Shown: positions 1 through 7,532 of the stretch, piece by piece
Layout: every line of letters begins with the position of its first letter
Position numbering within the stretch: position 1 is the stretch's first letter
NCBI GenBank assembly: GCA_904501855.1
Contig: CAJGCI010000054.1
Span: forward strand, 1-11,228
Reading direction: 5' to 3'
DNA: 11,228 nucleotides
Origin: Oscillospiraceae bacterium
GTDB lineage: Bacteria > Bacillota > Clostridia > Oscillospirales > Oscillospiraceae
Notes under the pieces: model-generated
Told to the model about the DNA's origin: nothing
Databases searched by the model: none
The model's input: only the letters and a program-made list of their open reading frames with translations
Made by a program: the position numbers and the translations under genes

Positions 1-1
1 A

Positions 2-532
2 ATGGATGAGATTGAAGTAATGAGCCTTGTTGATTCACTTTACAACATGATCAGTGAGGCCTGGGGTGTCCCCCTGGGAAATGATAAATGCATCATTGAA
101 AGAGAAAAGGCTCTGGAGATCCTGGATGAGATCAAGGGAGCGATGCCCGTGGAACTGGCAGAGGCGAAGCGTCTCGTGTCGGCACGCGACGAATTCATCT
201 CCAACGCCAAGAGGGAAGCGGAATCGGTCCGCAAGCTGGCAGAGGAGAAGGCCCGCACCATGGTTCAGTCTCAGGAAGTGTACCGTGTCGCCCAGCAGCA
301 GAGCGCGGAGATGATCTCCAGTGCTCAGGCCAAGAGCGAGCAGCTGCGGCTTGCCGCAAGCAAGTATGCTCAGGAGATCCTGAAGAGCACCGCTGCTTCC
401 GTGCAGAACACCGCCGATCAGCTGAAGAAACAGTGTGAAGAGTTCCAGGCGAAGTTTGGCGAGGAACCGGCTCACAAGGAGCCCGCACCGTCAGAGGAAG
501 AGCCGGTCTACGAGGATCTGCCCGTAGAATAA
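2..532 (+). CDS. Coiled-coil hypothetical protein (clostridial 'ATPase'/V-type subunit H-like family)
   Basis: The 176-residue hydrophilic protein has no signal peptide and no membrane segment. Residues about 35-150 form a long, heptad-rich, Ala/Glu/Lys/Gln-rich helix that looks like a coiled coil, similar in style to F-type b or V-type H stalk subunits and DivIVA-like proteins. The tail (about 152-176) is acidic and proline-rich. Similar proteins of about 150-180 residues are common in Clostridia and are often labelled 'ATPase' without any nucleotide-binding motif; I see no P-loop here either. From memory they often sit near coaD, which would lie outside the window. The first ATG is at position 2, so the true start may lie upstream, while ATG at 20 is an alternative with only a weak GGATGAG upstream. 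A terminator just downstream separates it from mraZ, so it belongs to a different unit. Function unknown; a scaffolding role is only a guess. Confidence 0.75.
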   Translation: MDEIEVMSLVDSLYNMISEAWGVPLGNDKCIIEREKALEILDEIKGAMPVELAEAKRLVSARDEFISNAKREAESVRKLAEEKARTMVQSQEVYRVAQQQSAEMISSAQAKSEQLRLAASKYAQEILKSTAASVQNTADQLKKQCEEFQAKFGEEPAHKEPAPSEEEPVYEDLPVE

Positions 533-570
533 GGAAGAAAAAAAGTTTTAAAAACCATATATTGTGCCTG

Positions 571-605
571 ATGGCGCCTTTCCGAAAGGAAGGGCGCTAT
601 TTTTT
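571..605 (+). terminator. Intrinsic terminator after the coiled-coil gene
   Basis: A 13-bp stem (571-583 with 588-600, including two G-T pairs) closes on a GAAA tetraloop and is followed immediately by a run of T (600-605). It lies 38 nt after the stop codon of the upstream gene and ends transcription before the dcw operon. The stem lacks a good T-tract for the minus strand, so it is probably unidirectional. Confidence 0.92.
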
Positions 606-660
606 GTGTTTCCCTTAAGAATTTCTAATTATTTCAGTGAAATCATACCCGAAAAGAGGC

Positions 661-688
661 TTGCTTTTTTCCTGAAATCCCGTATAAT
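661..688 (+). promoter_or_regulatory. Sigma-A-type promoter of the mraZ operon
   Basis: TTGCTT (661-666) and a perfect TATAAT (683-688) are separated by 16 nt. The expected start of transcription is about 694-696, giving a leader of about 60 nt before mraZ. The three MraZ boxes begin at that start site, which fits repression by blocking RNA polymerase. The rest of the 533-755 gap holds only the terminator and these sites; 606-660 is AT-rich with nothing further recognised. Confidence 0.8.
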
Positions 689-694
689 AAGACC

Positions 695-720
695 AAAGTG
701 GTGAGAAGTGGGGAAAAGTG
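695..720 (+). promoter_or_regulatory. Triple MraZ box (operator)
   Basis: AAAGTG (695-700), GAAGTG (705-710) and AAAGTG (715-720) recur at exactly 10-nt steps, one helical turn each, with G-rich spacers. MraZ proteins bind direct repeats of a GTG-containing core with this spacing upstream of their own gene (TGGGN repeats in E. coli, AAAGTG-type repeats in mollicutes). The sites start at the predicted transcription start, so autoregulation of the whole operon is likely. I see no convincing fourth copy. Confidence 0.8.
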
Positions 721-755
721 TCTAAAAATACCACAGAAAGGGGCGGCTGAGATCC

Positions 756-1181
756 ATGAATCCACTGACTGGAATCTACAATCATAATCTGGATGCAAAA
801 GGCCGTCTTTTCATTCCTGCCAAACTGCGGGAAGAACTGGGGGAAGTTTTTTACGTCACGGTATCCCATGAAAAATGCCTCTGGGCATATCCTCACGAGA
901 CCTGGCAGGCCCTGCAGGAGAGAGTGAATGCACTTTCAATGCTGGAACAGGGAAGGATGCGCGCGCTGTTCGCCTATGCGGCCAAGTGCGAACCGGACAG
1001 CCAGGGAAGGATCCTGCTTCCGCAGAATCTGCGGGAATTTGCCGGACTGACAAAGAGCGTGACCGTAGTGGGAAGCAACAACCATGTGGAACTCTGGGAC
1101 AGTGATTCCTGGACGCCCATCATGGAACAGGAAATGACGCCGGAAAACATCTACGCGATTATGGGAGAGCTGGGATTGTAA
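756..1181 (+). CDS. mraZ: Transcriptional regulator MraZ
   Basis: The 141-residue protein has the usual length of MraZ, a DNA-binding protein built from two AbrB-like (swapped-hairpin) halves that assembles into a ring. Both signature DxxxR motifs are present: DAKGR at residues 13-17 and DSQGR at 81-85, each followed by the typical hydrophobic-Pro stretch (LFIPAKLRE, ILLPQNLRE). The start at 756 is preceded by AAAGGGG at about 737-743. In other bacteria MraZ controls the dcw operon by binding direct repeats in front of its own gene, and matching repeats lie at 695-720. It is the first gene of the operon, and its stop codon overlaps the rsmH start by one base (TAATG), suggesting translational coupling. 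Identification is firm; whether it represses or activates here is not visible. Confidence 0.97.
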   Translation: MNPLTGIYNHNLDAKGRLFIPAKLREELGEVFYVTVSHEKCLWAYPHETWQALQERVNALSMLEQGRMRALFAYAAKCEPDSQGRILLPQNLREFAGLTKSVTVVGSNNHVELWDSDSWTPIMEQEMTPENIYAIMGELGL

Positions 1182-2113
1182 TGGCGAAACATGTACCTGT
1201 TCTGTTAAACGAATGTATTGAAGGTTTGAATATACAGCCGGACGGCATTTATGTGGACGGGACCGTGGGCCTCGGCGGGCACTCTTCGGAGATCGCCAGA
1301 CGTCTGACCACGGGAAGACTGATCTGTATCGATCGGGACACAACCGCCATCGAGCGCTCCGGAGAACGGCTGAAGGAATGGGCCGACAGGATCACCTTTG
1401 TCCACGGGAACTTCTGTGACGTGGCAGCGATCCTGAAGGAACTGGAGATCCCGAAGGTCAACGGGATGCTGTTCGACCTGGGCGTTTCTTCACCCCAGCT
1501 GGATGAGGGAGACCGCGGCTTTTCCTATATGACGAATGCTCCTCTCGATATGAGAATGGATCAGAGCGATACCTTGTCTGCCTGGCTGATCGTCAACAGA
1601 TGGCCGCAGGAAAAACTGGAATACATTATTAAGGTATACGGGGAAGAGCGGTATGCAAGGCTGATTGCCTCCGCTGTGATCCGGGCCAGATCAGAACAGA
1701 CGATCAATACCACCGGAGAGCTGGTGGAAATCATAAAGAAAGCAGTGCCGGCTGCGGCACTGAGAGAAAAACAGCATCCTGCGAAACGGACGTTTCAGGC
1801 AATCCGTATCGCGGTGAATGATGAACTGGGTGCCGTGGAGAAGATGATGGAGGAGGCTCCGGATCTTCTGGCGCCGGGAGGAAGACTGGCAGTCATCAGT
1901 TTCCACTCGCTGGAGGACCGGATCGTAAAGAAGGGCATCCAGGCAAGAGAGAACGGATGTACCTGTCCGAGAGAAGCTCCGGTCTGCACCTGCGGATTCG
2001 TTCAGACGCTGCGAAGCGTGAACCGGAAGCCCATCACCGCATCGGAGCAGGAGCTGGAGGAGAACCCGAGAGCACGGAGCGCAAAACTCCGTGTCGCCGA
2101 GAGAGTCGGATAA
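1181..2113 (+). CDS. rsmH: 16S rRNA (cytosine-1402-N4)-methyltransferase RsmH (MraW)
   Basis: The 310 residues match the family's usual length. RsmH uses S-adenosylmethionine to methylate N4 of C1402 in the decoding centre of 16S rRNA. Visible signatures are the SAM loop DGTVGLGGHS (26-35), acidic D51/D53 that would contact the ribose, DLGVSSPQLDEGDRGFSY (99-116), DMRMD (123-127), KRTFQAIRIAVNDEL (203-217), SFHSLEDR (240-247) and the C-terminal NPRARSAKLR (295-304). A four-cysteine cluster (CTC...CTC, about 260-271) resembles that of many Firmicutes homologues. The start overlaps the mraZ stop by one base. It is cytosolic and has no direct wall-synthesis role; its place after mraZ is conserved across bacteria. 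It ends 11 nt before ftsL. Confidence 0.97.
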   Translation: MAKHVPVLLNECIEGLNIQPDGIYVDGTVGLGGHSSEIARRLTTGRLICIDRDTTAIERSGERLKEWADRITFVHGNFCDVAAILKELEIPKVNGMLFDLGVSSPQLDEGDRGFSYMTNAPLDMRMDQSDTLSAWLIVNRWPQEKLEYIIKVYGEERYARLIASAVIRARSEQTINTTGELVEIIKKAVPAAALREKQHPAKRTFQAIRIAVNDELGAVEKMMEEAPDLLAPGGRLAVISFHSLEDRIVKKGIQARENGCTCPREAPVCTCGFVQTLRSVNRKPITASEQELEENPRARSAKLRVAERVG

Positions 2114-2124
2114 CTGGAGCGATT

Positions 2125-2652
2125 ATGGCAAGAAACGACGCATCGAAATACAGAGAGTATTATGTGCACGGTACTGCAGCATATAATCGGCAGGTGGCAC
2201 CTTCGGAGATCGTACGGGATGAACCCGTCTACGTTCCTCCGAGAAAACGGATCGAGGAGACCGTTGCCGCCAATACGAAGGCTCTGACGAAGCAGAGCCT
2301 GTCGCCGATGGTCATGCTGGGGTTTGTGATCGCTGTGGCCATGCTGGTGTTCTGTCTCATTGCCAGAATCGAATTCACCACCGTTTCCGCAGAAGCCGCG
2401 GAACTTCAGTCTCAGCTCAATCAGTTGACGGAAGACAATTCTAGACTTACAATTAAGTACGAATCTGCCCTGAACCTTGCGGAAGTGGAAGACTATGCAG
2501 TCAATACTCTGGGCATGCAGAGACCCAGCACGGATCAGATCGTTTACGTGAACGGCTCTGCACAGAACCGGGCAGAAGTGGTCAATCCCAATACGGAACA
2601 GATCCGTCAGCAGCTGGACCAGGCTGCTGCCAGTATCGCAGGGATGAACTGA
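2125..2652 (+). CDS. ftsL: Cell division protein FtsL (septum formation initiator-like)
   Basis: The 175-residue bitopic membrane protein starts at ATG 2125, chosen because GGAG (2116-2119) lies five bases upstream; the frame stays open further upstream only by overlapping rsmH. Residues 1-60 are cytoplasmic and charged. One membrane helix spans about 60-80. A short heptad-rich coiled coil follows at about 86-115, and the outer part contains AVNTLGMQRPSTDQ (125-138), the Gly-Met-x-x-Pro pattern typical of FtsL/DivIC proteins. FtsL pairs with DivIC and FtsQ/DivIB outside the membrane and helps activate the FtsW-PBP synthase. The roughly 60-residue cytoplasmic tail is longer than in E. coli or B. 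subtilis but resembles Lachnospiraceae homologues as I recall them. Its position between rsmH and the PBP gene is the standard dcw place and supports the call despite weak sequence conservation. Confidence 0.88.
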   Translation: MARNDASKYREYYVHGTAAYNRQVAPSEIVRDEPVYVPPRKRIEETVAANTKALTKQSLSPMVMLGFVIAVAMLVFCLIARIEFTTVSAEAAELQSQLNQLTEDNSRLTIKYESALNLAEVEDYAVNTLGMQRPSTDQIVYVNGSAQNRAEVVNPNTEQIRQQLDQAAASIAGMN

Positions 2653-2673
2653 CAACGAATACAGGAGCTGGAT

Positions 2674-5007
2674 ATGTCAAGCAATCAGAACGGACGAAGA
2701 TCCGTGAAGGGTCCTACTGTACAAATGAAACGCCGCACACTTCTATTGATGGCAGTGTGCGGCATAGTTGCATTTATAGTGCTGGCATTTCAGCTGTTCA
2801 AAATACAGATTATCGAGCATGACAGGTATGAAGCCGACGCTCTTTCACAGCAGATCGGGACCACCAGTTCCATCGCGGAACGGGGCACGATCTATGATAC
2901 CAACATGAAGGCGCTGGCCATGTCATCGGAAGTCTATACGGTGTTCATCGATCCCAAAGCCATCACGGAGAGAAATGAGGATATCAACCTCATCGCCGAT
3001 GAACTGAATGAGCTTCTGGACGTCGACCGTGCGGACGTCATTTCCAAGATGGACAACAAGGATTCCCAGTATGCCGTGGTCGCCAGGAAAGTTGATCCCG
3101 ACATCGTGGAGAAGATCAAGTCCTTCAAGGAGATCAACAACATTACCACGGTGCATTTTGAGAAGGATTACAAACGCTATTACCCCTACGGTTCTCTGGC
3201 CTGCCATGTGGTGGGATTCACCGGTTCCGACGGCACGGGACTCCAGGGCGTGGAATACGAATACAATTCCGTCCTCTCCGGTGCGGAGGGACGTAAAGTC
3301 CAGGCGCAGACGGCAAACGGCAAGCCTCTGATGTTTACCGAGTACGAGGACACCTATTCCGTACAGAACGGACTGAATGTCGTCACCACCATCGATTCCA
3401 CCATCCAGTATTATCTGGAGAAGAGACTGCAGGAAGCCGTGGAAAAGTACGACATCCAGAACGGAGCCGGCGCCATCGTCATGAACGTGAAGACCGGCGC
3501 GATCCTGGGCATGGCATCTCTGGGTAATTTTGATCTGAACGATTATCTGGCGGTGGATGAGGAGACCCAGAAGAAGGCTGACGAAGCCTCCGACAAGGAG
3601 TCGGATGAGATCATGAGCGAGGCAAGGTCCCTCATGTGGAGAAACAAATGCATCTCCGACACGTATGAACCGGGCTCCACCTTCAAGATCCTGACGCTGG
3701 CCATGGCTCTGCAGGAGGGACTGGCTCCCGATGAGAGCGACAATTATTTCTGCGAAGGCAGCGTGCAGGTGGAAGGCGATACCGTCGCCCGTCACTGCTG
3801 GGACGTGTCCGGACATGGAGAACAGACCCTGACTCAGGCCGTACAGCATTCCTGCAACGTGGCATTCGTCAACATCGGTCAGGAGATCGGCGCGGAACGG
3901 TTCTACAAATACTGCGACGCCTTCGGACTGCTGAACATCACGGCGGATGAGGAGGAATCCCTCACCGGACTGACCGGTGTGGATCTTCCCGGAGAAGCCA
4001 GAAGCATCTGGTGGAGCGAAAACGTGTTTTACAATCCGGATGTGCGCTCCCAGCTGGCAGCTGCATCCTTCGGACAGACCTTTAACGTTACACCGCTGCA
4101 GATGGTCACCGCGGTCAGCGCCTGCGTGAACGGCGGATACCTGATGGAACCATATGTTGTAAGAGAACTTGTGGATGACAACGGGGATTCCGTATATACC
4201 CACGATTCCACTCCGGTGCGCCAGGTCATCAGTGAGGAGACCAGCGACAGGATCTGCGAGATCCTGGAAAAGGTCGTCAACGATCCCGTGGACGGTACCG
4301 GAAAGAATGCCTACGTGGCAGGATACCGCATCGGCGGCAAGACCGGCACATCGGAAAAAGTCTCGAAACTGGCGGATACCGGTGAGAAGGAATACATCGT
4401 GTCCTTTATGGGAATCGCCCCGGCGGATGAGCCGGAGATCGCGATCCTTGCATTCCTGGATACTCCCAACGATGACGGAGAGAACTATATCTCCGGCGGA
4501 CAGATGGGCGCACCTACCGTCGGGGCCATGCTTTCGGATATCCTTCCGTACATCGGTGTGGAAGCCAAGTATTCCGAAGAAGAGATCCTCAACCGTGACC
4601 GTGGCGTTCCGGATGTTCTGGAAAAGAAGATCAGCGATGCCGCCAAAGCCATCGAAGACGCCGGTATGCGTTACCGCGTGATCGGGGAAGGCGACACGGT
4701 GACCAAACAGCTGCCTGCGGCACACTCTGTGATCGCGGCCGGCAGCGAAGTGATCCTCTATGCCGATGAGGAGCCTTCCAAAAACAAAGAAATTATGATC
4801 GATCTGATCGACTATGATTACGTGACTGCACGGGAGAAGCTGAGCCAGCTCGGAATTTTCATCTCCACGTCCAGTCCCGTGTCCAGCCCGGACACACAGC
4901 TGATCACCAGTCAGAGCATCGCCGAAGGGGAAGAAGTGGAACATGGAACGATACTCAATGTCACGCTTCGTACCAGCGGAGGCGGCAGCATGATCGGACG
5001 ATATTAA
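2674..5007 (+). CDS. Class B penicillin-binding protein with two PASTA domains (PBP2B/SpoVD/FtsI-like transpeptidase)
   Basis: This 777-residue septal D,D-transpeptidase cross-links peptidoglycan outside the membrane. It has a short basic cytoplasmic N-terminus, one membrane anchor (about 22-45) and a pedestal domain (about 65-230) containing the conserved ERGTIYD (69-75). The transpeptidase domain (about 235-625) carries all three active-site motifs: STFK with catalytic S335, SCN (393-395) and KTG (556-558). Two PASTA repeats follow (about 644-700 and 705-767). The start has AGGAG (2663-2667) six bases upstream and lies 21 nt after ftsL. B. subtilis has two such genes side by side here, pbpB (two PASTA) and spoVD (one PASTA, sporulation); this cluster has one, and its two PASTA repeats favour the vegetative PBP2B role. 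It is probably the FtsW partner. The exact symbol (ftsI, pbpB or spoVD) cannot be settled from sequence alone. Confidence 0.93.
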   Translation: MSSNQNGRRSVKGPTVQMKRRTLLLMAVCGIVAFIVLAFQLFKIQIIEHDRYEADALSQQIGTTSSIAERGTIYDTNMKALAMSSEVYTVFIDPKAITERNEDINLIADELNELLDVDRADVISKMDNKDSQYAVVARKVDPDIVEKIKSFKEINNITTVHFEKDYKRYYPYGSLACHVVGFTGSDGTGLQGVEYEYNSVLSGAEGRKVQAQTANGKPLMFTEYEDTYSVQNGLNVVTTIDSTIQYYLEKRLQEAVEKYDIQNGAGAIVMNVKTGAILGMASLGNFDLNDYLAVDEETQKKADEASDKESDEIMSEARSLMWRNKCISDTYEPGSTFKILTLAMALQEGLAPDESDNYFCEGSVQVEGDTVARHCWDVSGHGEQTLTQAVQHSCNVAFVNIGQEIGAERFYKYCDAFGLLNITADEEESLTGLTGVDLPGEARSIWWSENVFYNPDVRSQLAAASFGQTFNVTPLQMVTAVSACVNGGYLMEPYVVRELVDDNGDSVYTHDSTPVRQVISEETSDRICEILEKVVNDPVDGTGKNAYVAGYRIGGKTGTSEKVSKLADTGEKEYIVSFMGIAPADEPEIAILAFLDTPNDDGENYISGGQMGAPTVGAMLSDILPYIGVEAKYSEEEILNRDRGVPDVLEKKISDAAKAIEDAGMRYRVIGEGDTVTKQLPAAHSVIAAGSEVILYADEEPSKNKEIMIDLIDYDYVTAREKLSQLGIFISTSSPVSSPDTQLITSQSIAEGEEVEHGTILNVTLRTSGGGSMIGRY

Positions 5008-5025
5008 CCCCGGAAAGGAACTATT

Positions 5026-6489
5026 ATGCAACTCCAAGAAATCTTACGCGACATTCCTGTACTGAAATCAACCGCAGATGACACCATGGAAATCCGGGAA
5101 ATCTGTTATGATTCCCGTCAGGTGAAATCCGGTGACCTGTTCATTGCCATCCGAGGATTTGATACCGACGGACATAAATATATCTCCTCCGCGGTGAGTA
5201 ACGGCGCGGCCGCCGTGATCTGCGAGGAAGAGCCGACCGTGGATGTGCCGTATATCCTGGTGAAGGATTCCCGCAATGCGCTGGCCATCACCGGAAGGAA
5301 CTTTTACCATGATCCCTCCGCGGAGATGACGGTGATCGCCGTCACCGGCACCAACGGGAAGACGACCACGACCTATCTGCTGAAACATATGATCGAGGAA
5401 GTCACCGGCGCAAAAGTCGGGCTGGTGGGAACCAACGGCAACATGATCGGAGATGTGACGTTTTCCACAGAGCGCACCACACCGGAGAGCCTGGACCTTC
5501 AGAAACTCTTCCGGGAGATGGCGGATGCCGGCTGCACTTATGCGGTCATGGAAGTCTCCTCACATTCCCTGGTGCTCAGCCGTGTGGACGGTGTTCATTT
5601 CCATACGGGCATCTTCACAAATCTGACGCAGGATCATCTGGATTTCCACAAGACCATGGAGGAGTATGCCCGAGCCAAGGCGCTGCTGTTCCGCCGCTGT
5701 GAGCATGGATGGTTCAATCTGGACGATGATTGGTCAGGAGTCATGAGAGAAAATGCCTCCTGCAGCATCAAGACCTATTCCGTGGAATCGGCGGAAGCGG
5801 ACCTGATCGCCAAGGATCCGCGCTACGCGGCAGACGGTGTGCGTTTCTGTGTGATGTATCAGAACGAACTGCAGCGGGTGGATCTGAAGATCCCCGGCGT
5901 CTTTTCCGTTTACAACGCACTGGGTGTGATCGGCGCCGGTCTTTCCGTGGGCTTTACTCTGGAACAGTGCTGTGAAGCGATGAACACGGCCACCGGCGTC
6001 AAGGGACGCATGGAAGTGGTCCCGACGGATGGCGATTACACCATCCTCATCGATTATGCACATACTCCGGATGCTCTGGAGAATGTCCTCAAATCGTTGC
6101 GTGCGGTGACAAAAGGGCGTATAGTAGCACTGTTTGGCTGCGGCGGTGACCGCGACCGGACGAAACGGCCCATCATGGGCCGCATCGGTGCGGAAAATGC
6201 CGATTTCTGCATCATCACTTCCGACAACCCCCGGACGGAAGATCCCGAAGCGATCATTCAGGATATCCTGGAGGGTCTGAAGGAAGACAACCTGAAATAT
6301 GTTCCCAAAGAGGTCATCCCGGACCGTGTAAAGGCCATTCAGTGGGCGATCGACAACCACAGGGATCACGATGTGATCGTTCTGTGCGGCAAGGGACATG
6401 AGGATTACCAGATCATCGGGCATGAGAAGCATCATCTTGATGAGCGGGAAGTCGTTGCAGAACACTTGGAGAGAAGGAAGAAACTATGA
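5026..6489 (+). CDS. murE: UDP-N-acetylmuramoyl-L-alanyl-D-glutamate--2,6-diaminopimelate ligase
   Basis: The 487-residue cytosolic Mur ligase adds the third amino acid to UDP-MurNAc-L-Ala-D-Glu using ATP. An N-terminal UDP-binding domain (about 1-98) is followed by the ATPase domain with P-loop GTNGKTTT (108-115), TTPESL (151-156), EVSSH (176-180), a candidate carbamylated lysine K218 in AKALLF and NALG (297-300). The C-terminal domain carries IDYAHTPDALE (342-352), GCGGDRDRTKRP (371-382), DNPRTEDP (400-407) and GKGHEDYQ (455-462). The arginine of DNPR and the GKGHED segment mark enzymes selecting meso-diaminopimelate rather than L-lysine, so a DAP-type wall is predicted. AAAGG (5014-5018) precedes the ATG by seven bases. 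The stop overlaps the mraY start (ATGA, 4 nt). No murF follows, although murE-murF adjacency is common in bacteria. Confidence 0.97.
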   Translation: MQLQEILRDIPVLKSTADDTMEIREICYDSRQVKSGDLFIAIRGFDTDGHKYISSAVSNGAAAVICEEEPTVDVPYILVKDSRNALAITGRNFYHDPSAEMTVIAVTGTNGKTTTTYLLKHMIEEVTGAKVGLVGTNGNMIGDVTFSTERTTPESLDLQKLFREMADAGCTYAVMEVSSHSLVLSRVDGVHFHTGIFTNLTQDHLDFHKTMEEYARAKALLFRRCEHGWFNLDDDWSGVMRENASCSIKTYSVESAEADLIAKDPRYAADGVRFCVMYQNELQRVDLKIPGVFSVYNALGVIGAGLSVGFTLEQCCEAMNTATGVKGRMEVVPTDGDYTILIDYAHTPDALENVLKSLRAVTKGRIVALFGCGGDRDRTKRPIMGRIGAENADFCIITSDNPRTEDPEAIIQDILEGLKEDNLKYVPKEVIPDRVKAIQWAIDNHRDHDVIVLCGKGHEDYQIIGHEKHHLDEREVVAEHLERRKKL

Positions 6490-7496
6490 CAATTCGTCTG
6501 ATATTAGCACTGGTCCTGGCATTTCTTGTTTCAACTGTTTTCGGAAAGTATTACATTCCCTGGCTGAGAAAACAGAAAGCCGGACAGCAGATCCTGGAGA
6601 TCGGACCCAACTGGCATATGTCCAAACAGGGAACACCCACCATGGGCGGTGCCATGTTCATCGCGGCGGTGGCCTTCGTCTGTCTGACCGTGGGGTTCGA
6701 GAGAATGCTCCGCGGAGACTGGGGACATATCGTGCTGTTCCTGTTCGCCCTGATCTTCGGTATCATCGGCTTCCTGGATGACTGGGAAAAACTGAAAAAG
6801 AAACAGAACCTGGGCCTGACGGCGAAACAGAAGTTCGCTCTTCAGCTGGTGGCTGCGGTGATCTTCATCTTTTTCCTGCGCAGAATGGGATACTGTCAGC
6901 CGCATCTGTATATTCCGTTCTGGAACGTGACCGTGAACATGCCGGAATGGCTCTACTACATCTTTGCGGTGTTCGTCATTGTCGGTACGGTTAACTCCGT
7001 GAATCTGACGGACGGCATCGACGGCCTTGCGGCAAGCACGTCCATTCCCGTGTGCCTGTTCTTCGTGGCAGTGACATTCCTGTCCCGGCAGTACCTTTCT
7101 CTGGGGATCTTCGCCTCGGCGCTGCTCGGCGGACTGCTTGGTTTTCTCGTATACAACTGGAATCCGGCCAAAGTGTTCATGGGCGATACGGGTTCGCTGT
7201 TCCTCGGCGGTGCGATCGCCGCTATGGCGTTTGCCTATGACATGCCGCTGATCCTGATCCTCATTGGGATCATGTTTATCATTGAAACGATGTCCGATAT
7301 CCTGCAGGTCGGCTATTTCAAACTGACTCACGGAAAACGGATCTTCAAGATGGCACCGTTCCATCATCATCTGGAGATGGGCGGCTTCGCCGGTCATAAG
7401 TGGAAAGAAAAAGAACTGGTCGCACTGTATGTCTGCATCACGGTGGTGATGTGCATCCTGGCATTCATCGGCATATACGGCCGTTTCGTTTACTGA
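6486..7496 (+). CDS. mraY: Phospho-N-acetylmuramoyl-pentapeptide-transferase MraY
   Basis: MraY moves phospho-MurNAc-pentapeptide from UDP to undecaprenyl phosphate, making lipid I at the inner face of the membrane. The 336-residue protein has about ten membrane helices. Family motifs are in order: GTPTMGG (49-55), FLDDW with D98/D99, NLTDGIDGLA (173-182), FMGDTGSLFLGG (231-242) with D234, and PFHHHLE (291-297). D98, D99, D234 and the histidine cluster correspond to the known active-site residues of the family. The start overlaps the end of murE by four bases and is preceded by AGGA at 6475-6478, indicating translational coupling. In B. subtilis murD follows; here ftsW comes next after 36 nt. 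Function is firmly assigned. Confidence 0.97.
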   Translation: MTIRLILALVLAFLVSTVFGKYYIPWLRKQKAGQQILEIGPNWHMSKQGTPTMGGAMFIAAVAFVCLTVGFERMLRGDWGHIVLFLFALIFGIIGFLDDWEKLKKKQNLGLTAKQKFALQLVAAVIFIFFLRRMGYCQPHLYIPFWNVTVNMPEWLYYIFAVFVIVGTVNSVNLTDGIDGLAASTSIPVCLFFVAVTFLSRQYLSLGIFASALLGGLLGFLVYNWNPAKVFMGDTGSLFLGGAIAAMAFAYDMPLILILIGIMFIIETMSDILQVGYFKLTHGKRIFKMAPFHHHLEMGGFAGHKWKEKELVALYVCITVVMCILAFIGIYGRFVY

Positions 7497-7517
7497 TAAA
7501 AAACAAAGTACAGAAGG

Positions 7518-7525
7518 AAGGAGGG
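7518..7525 (+). promoter_or_regulatory. Strong ribosome binding site of ftsW
   Basis: AAGGAGGG ends seven bases before the ATG at 7533. It fixes this start over internal methionines such as M27 and suggests efficient re-initiation after mraY, whose stop lies 36 nt upstream of the ftsW start. Confidence 0.8.
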
Positions 7526-7532
7526 AGCTTCA

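Noticed and set aside
631..643. Palindrome ATTTCA-G-TGAAAT upstream of the mraZ promoter
   Set aside because: It is short, AT-rich and about 18 nt upstream of the -35 box, with no second copy seen; chance occurrence is likely.
1957..2124. An upstream extension of ftsL by 56 codons
   Set aside because: It overlaps the 3' end of rsmH, gives an Arg/Glu/Gly-rich peptide unlike FtsL, and ATG 2125 has a properly spaced GGAG.
2923..5037. A 704-codon open frame on the minus strand opposite the PBP gene
   Set aside because: It is exactly in register with the sense codons and exists because TTA, CTA and TCA are avoided. The product is His/Asp/Gly-rich without recognisable domains, while the sense strand encodes an unmistakable PBP.
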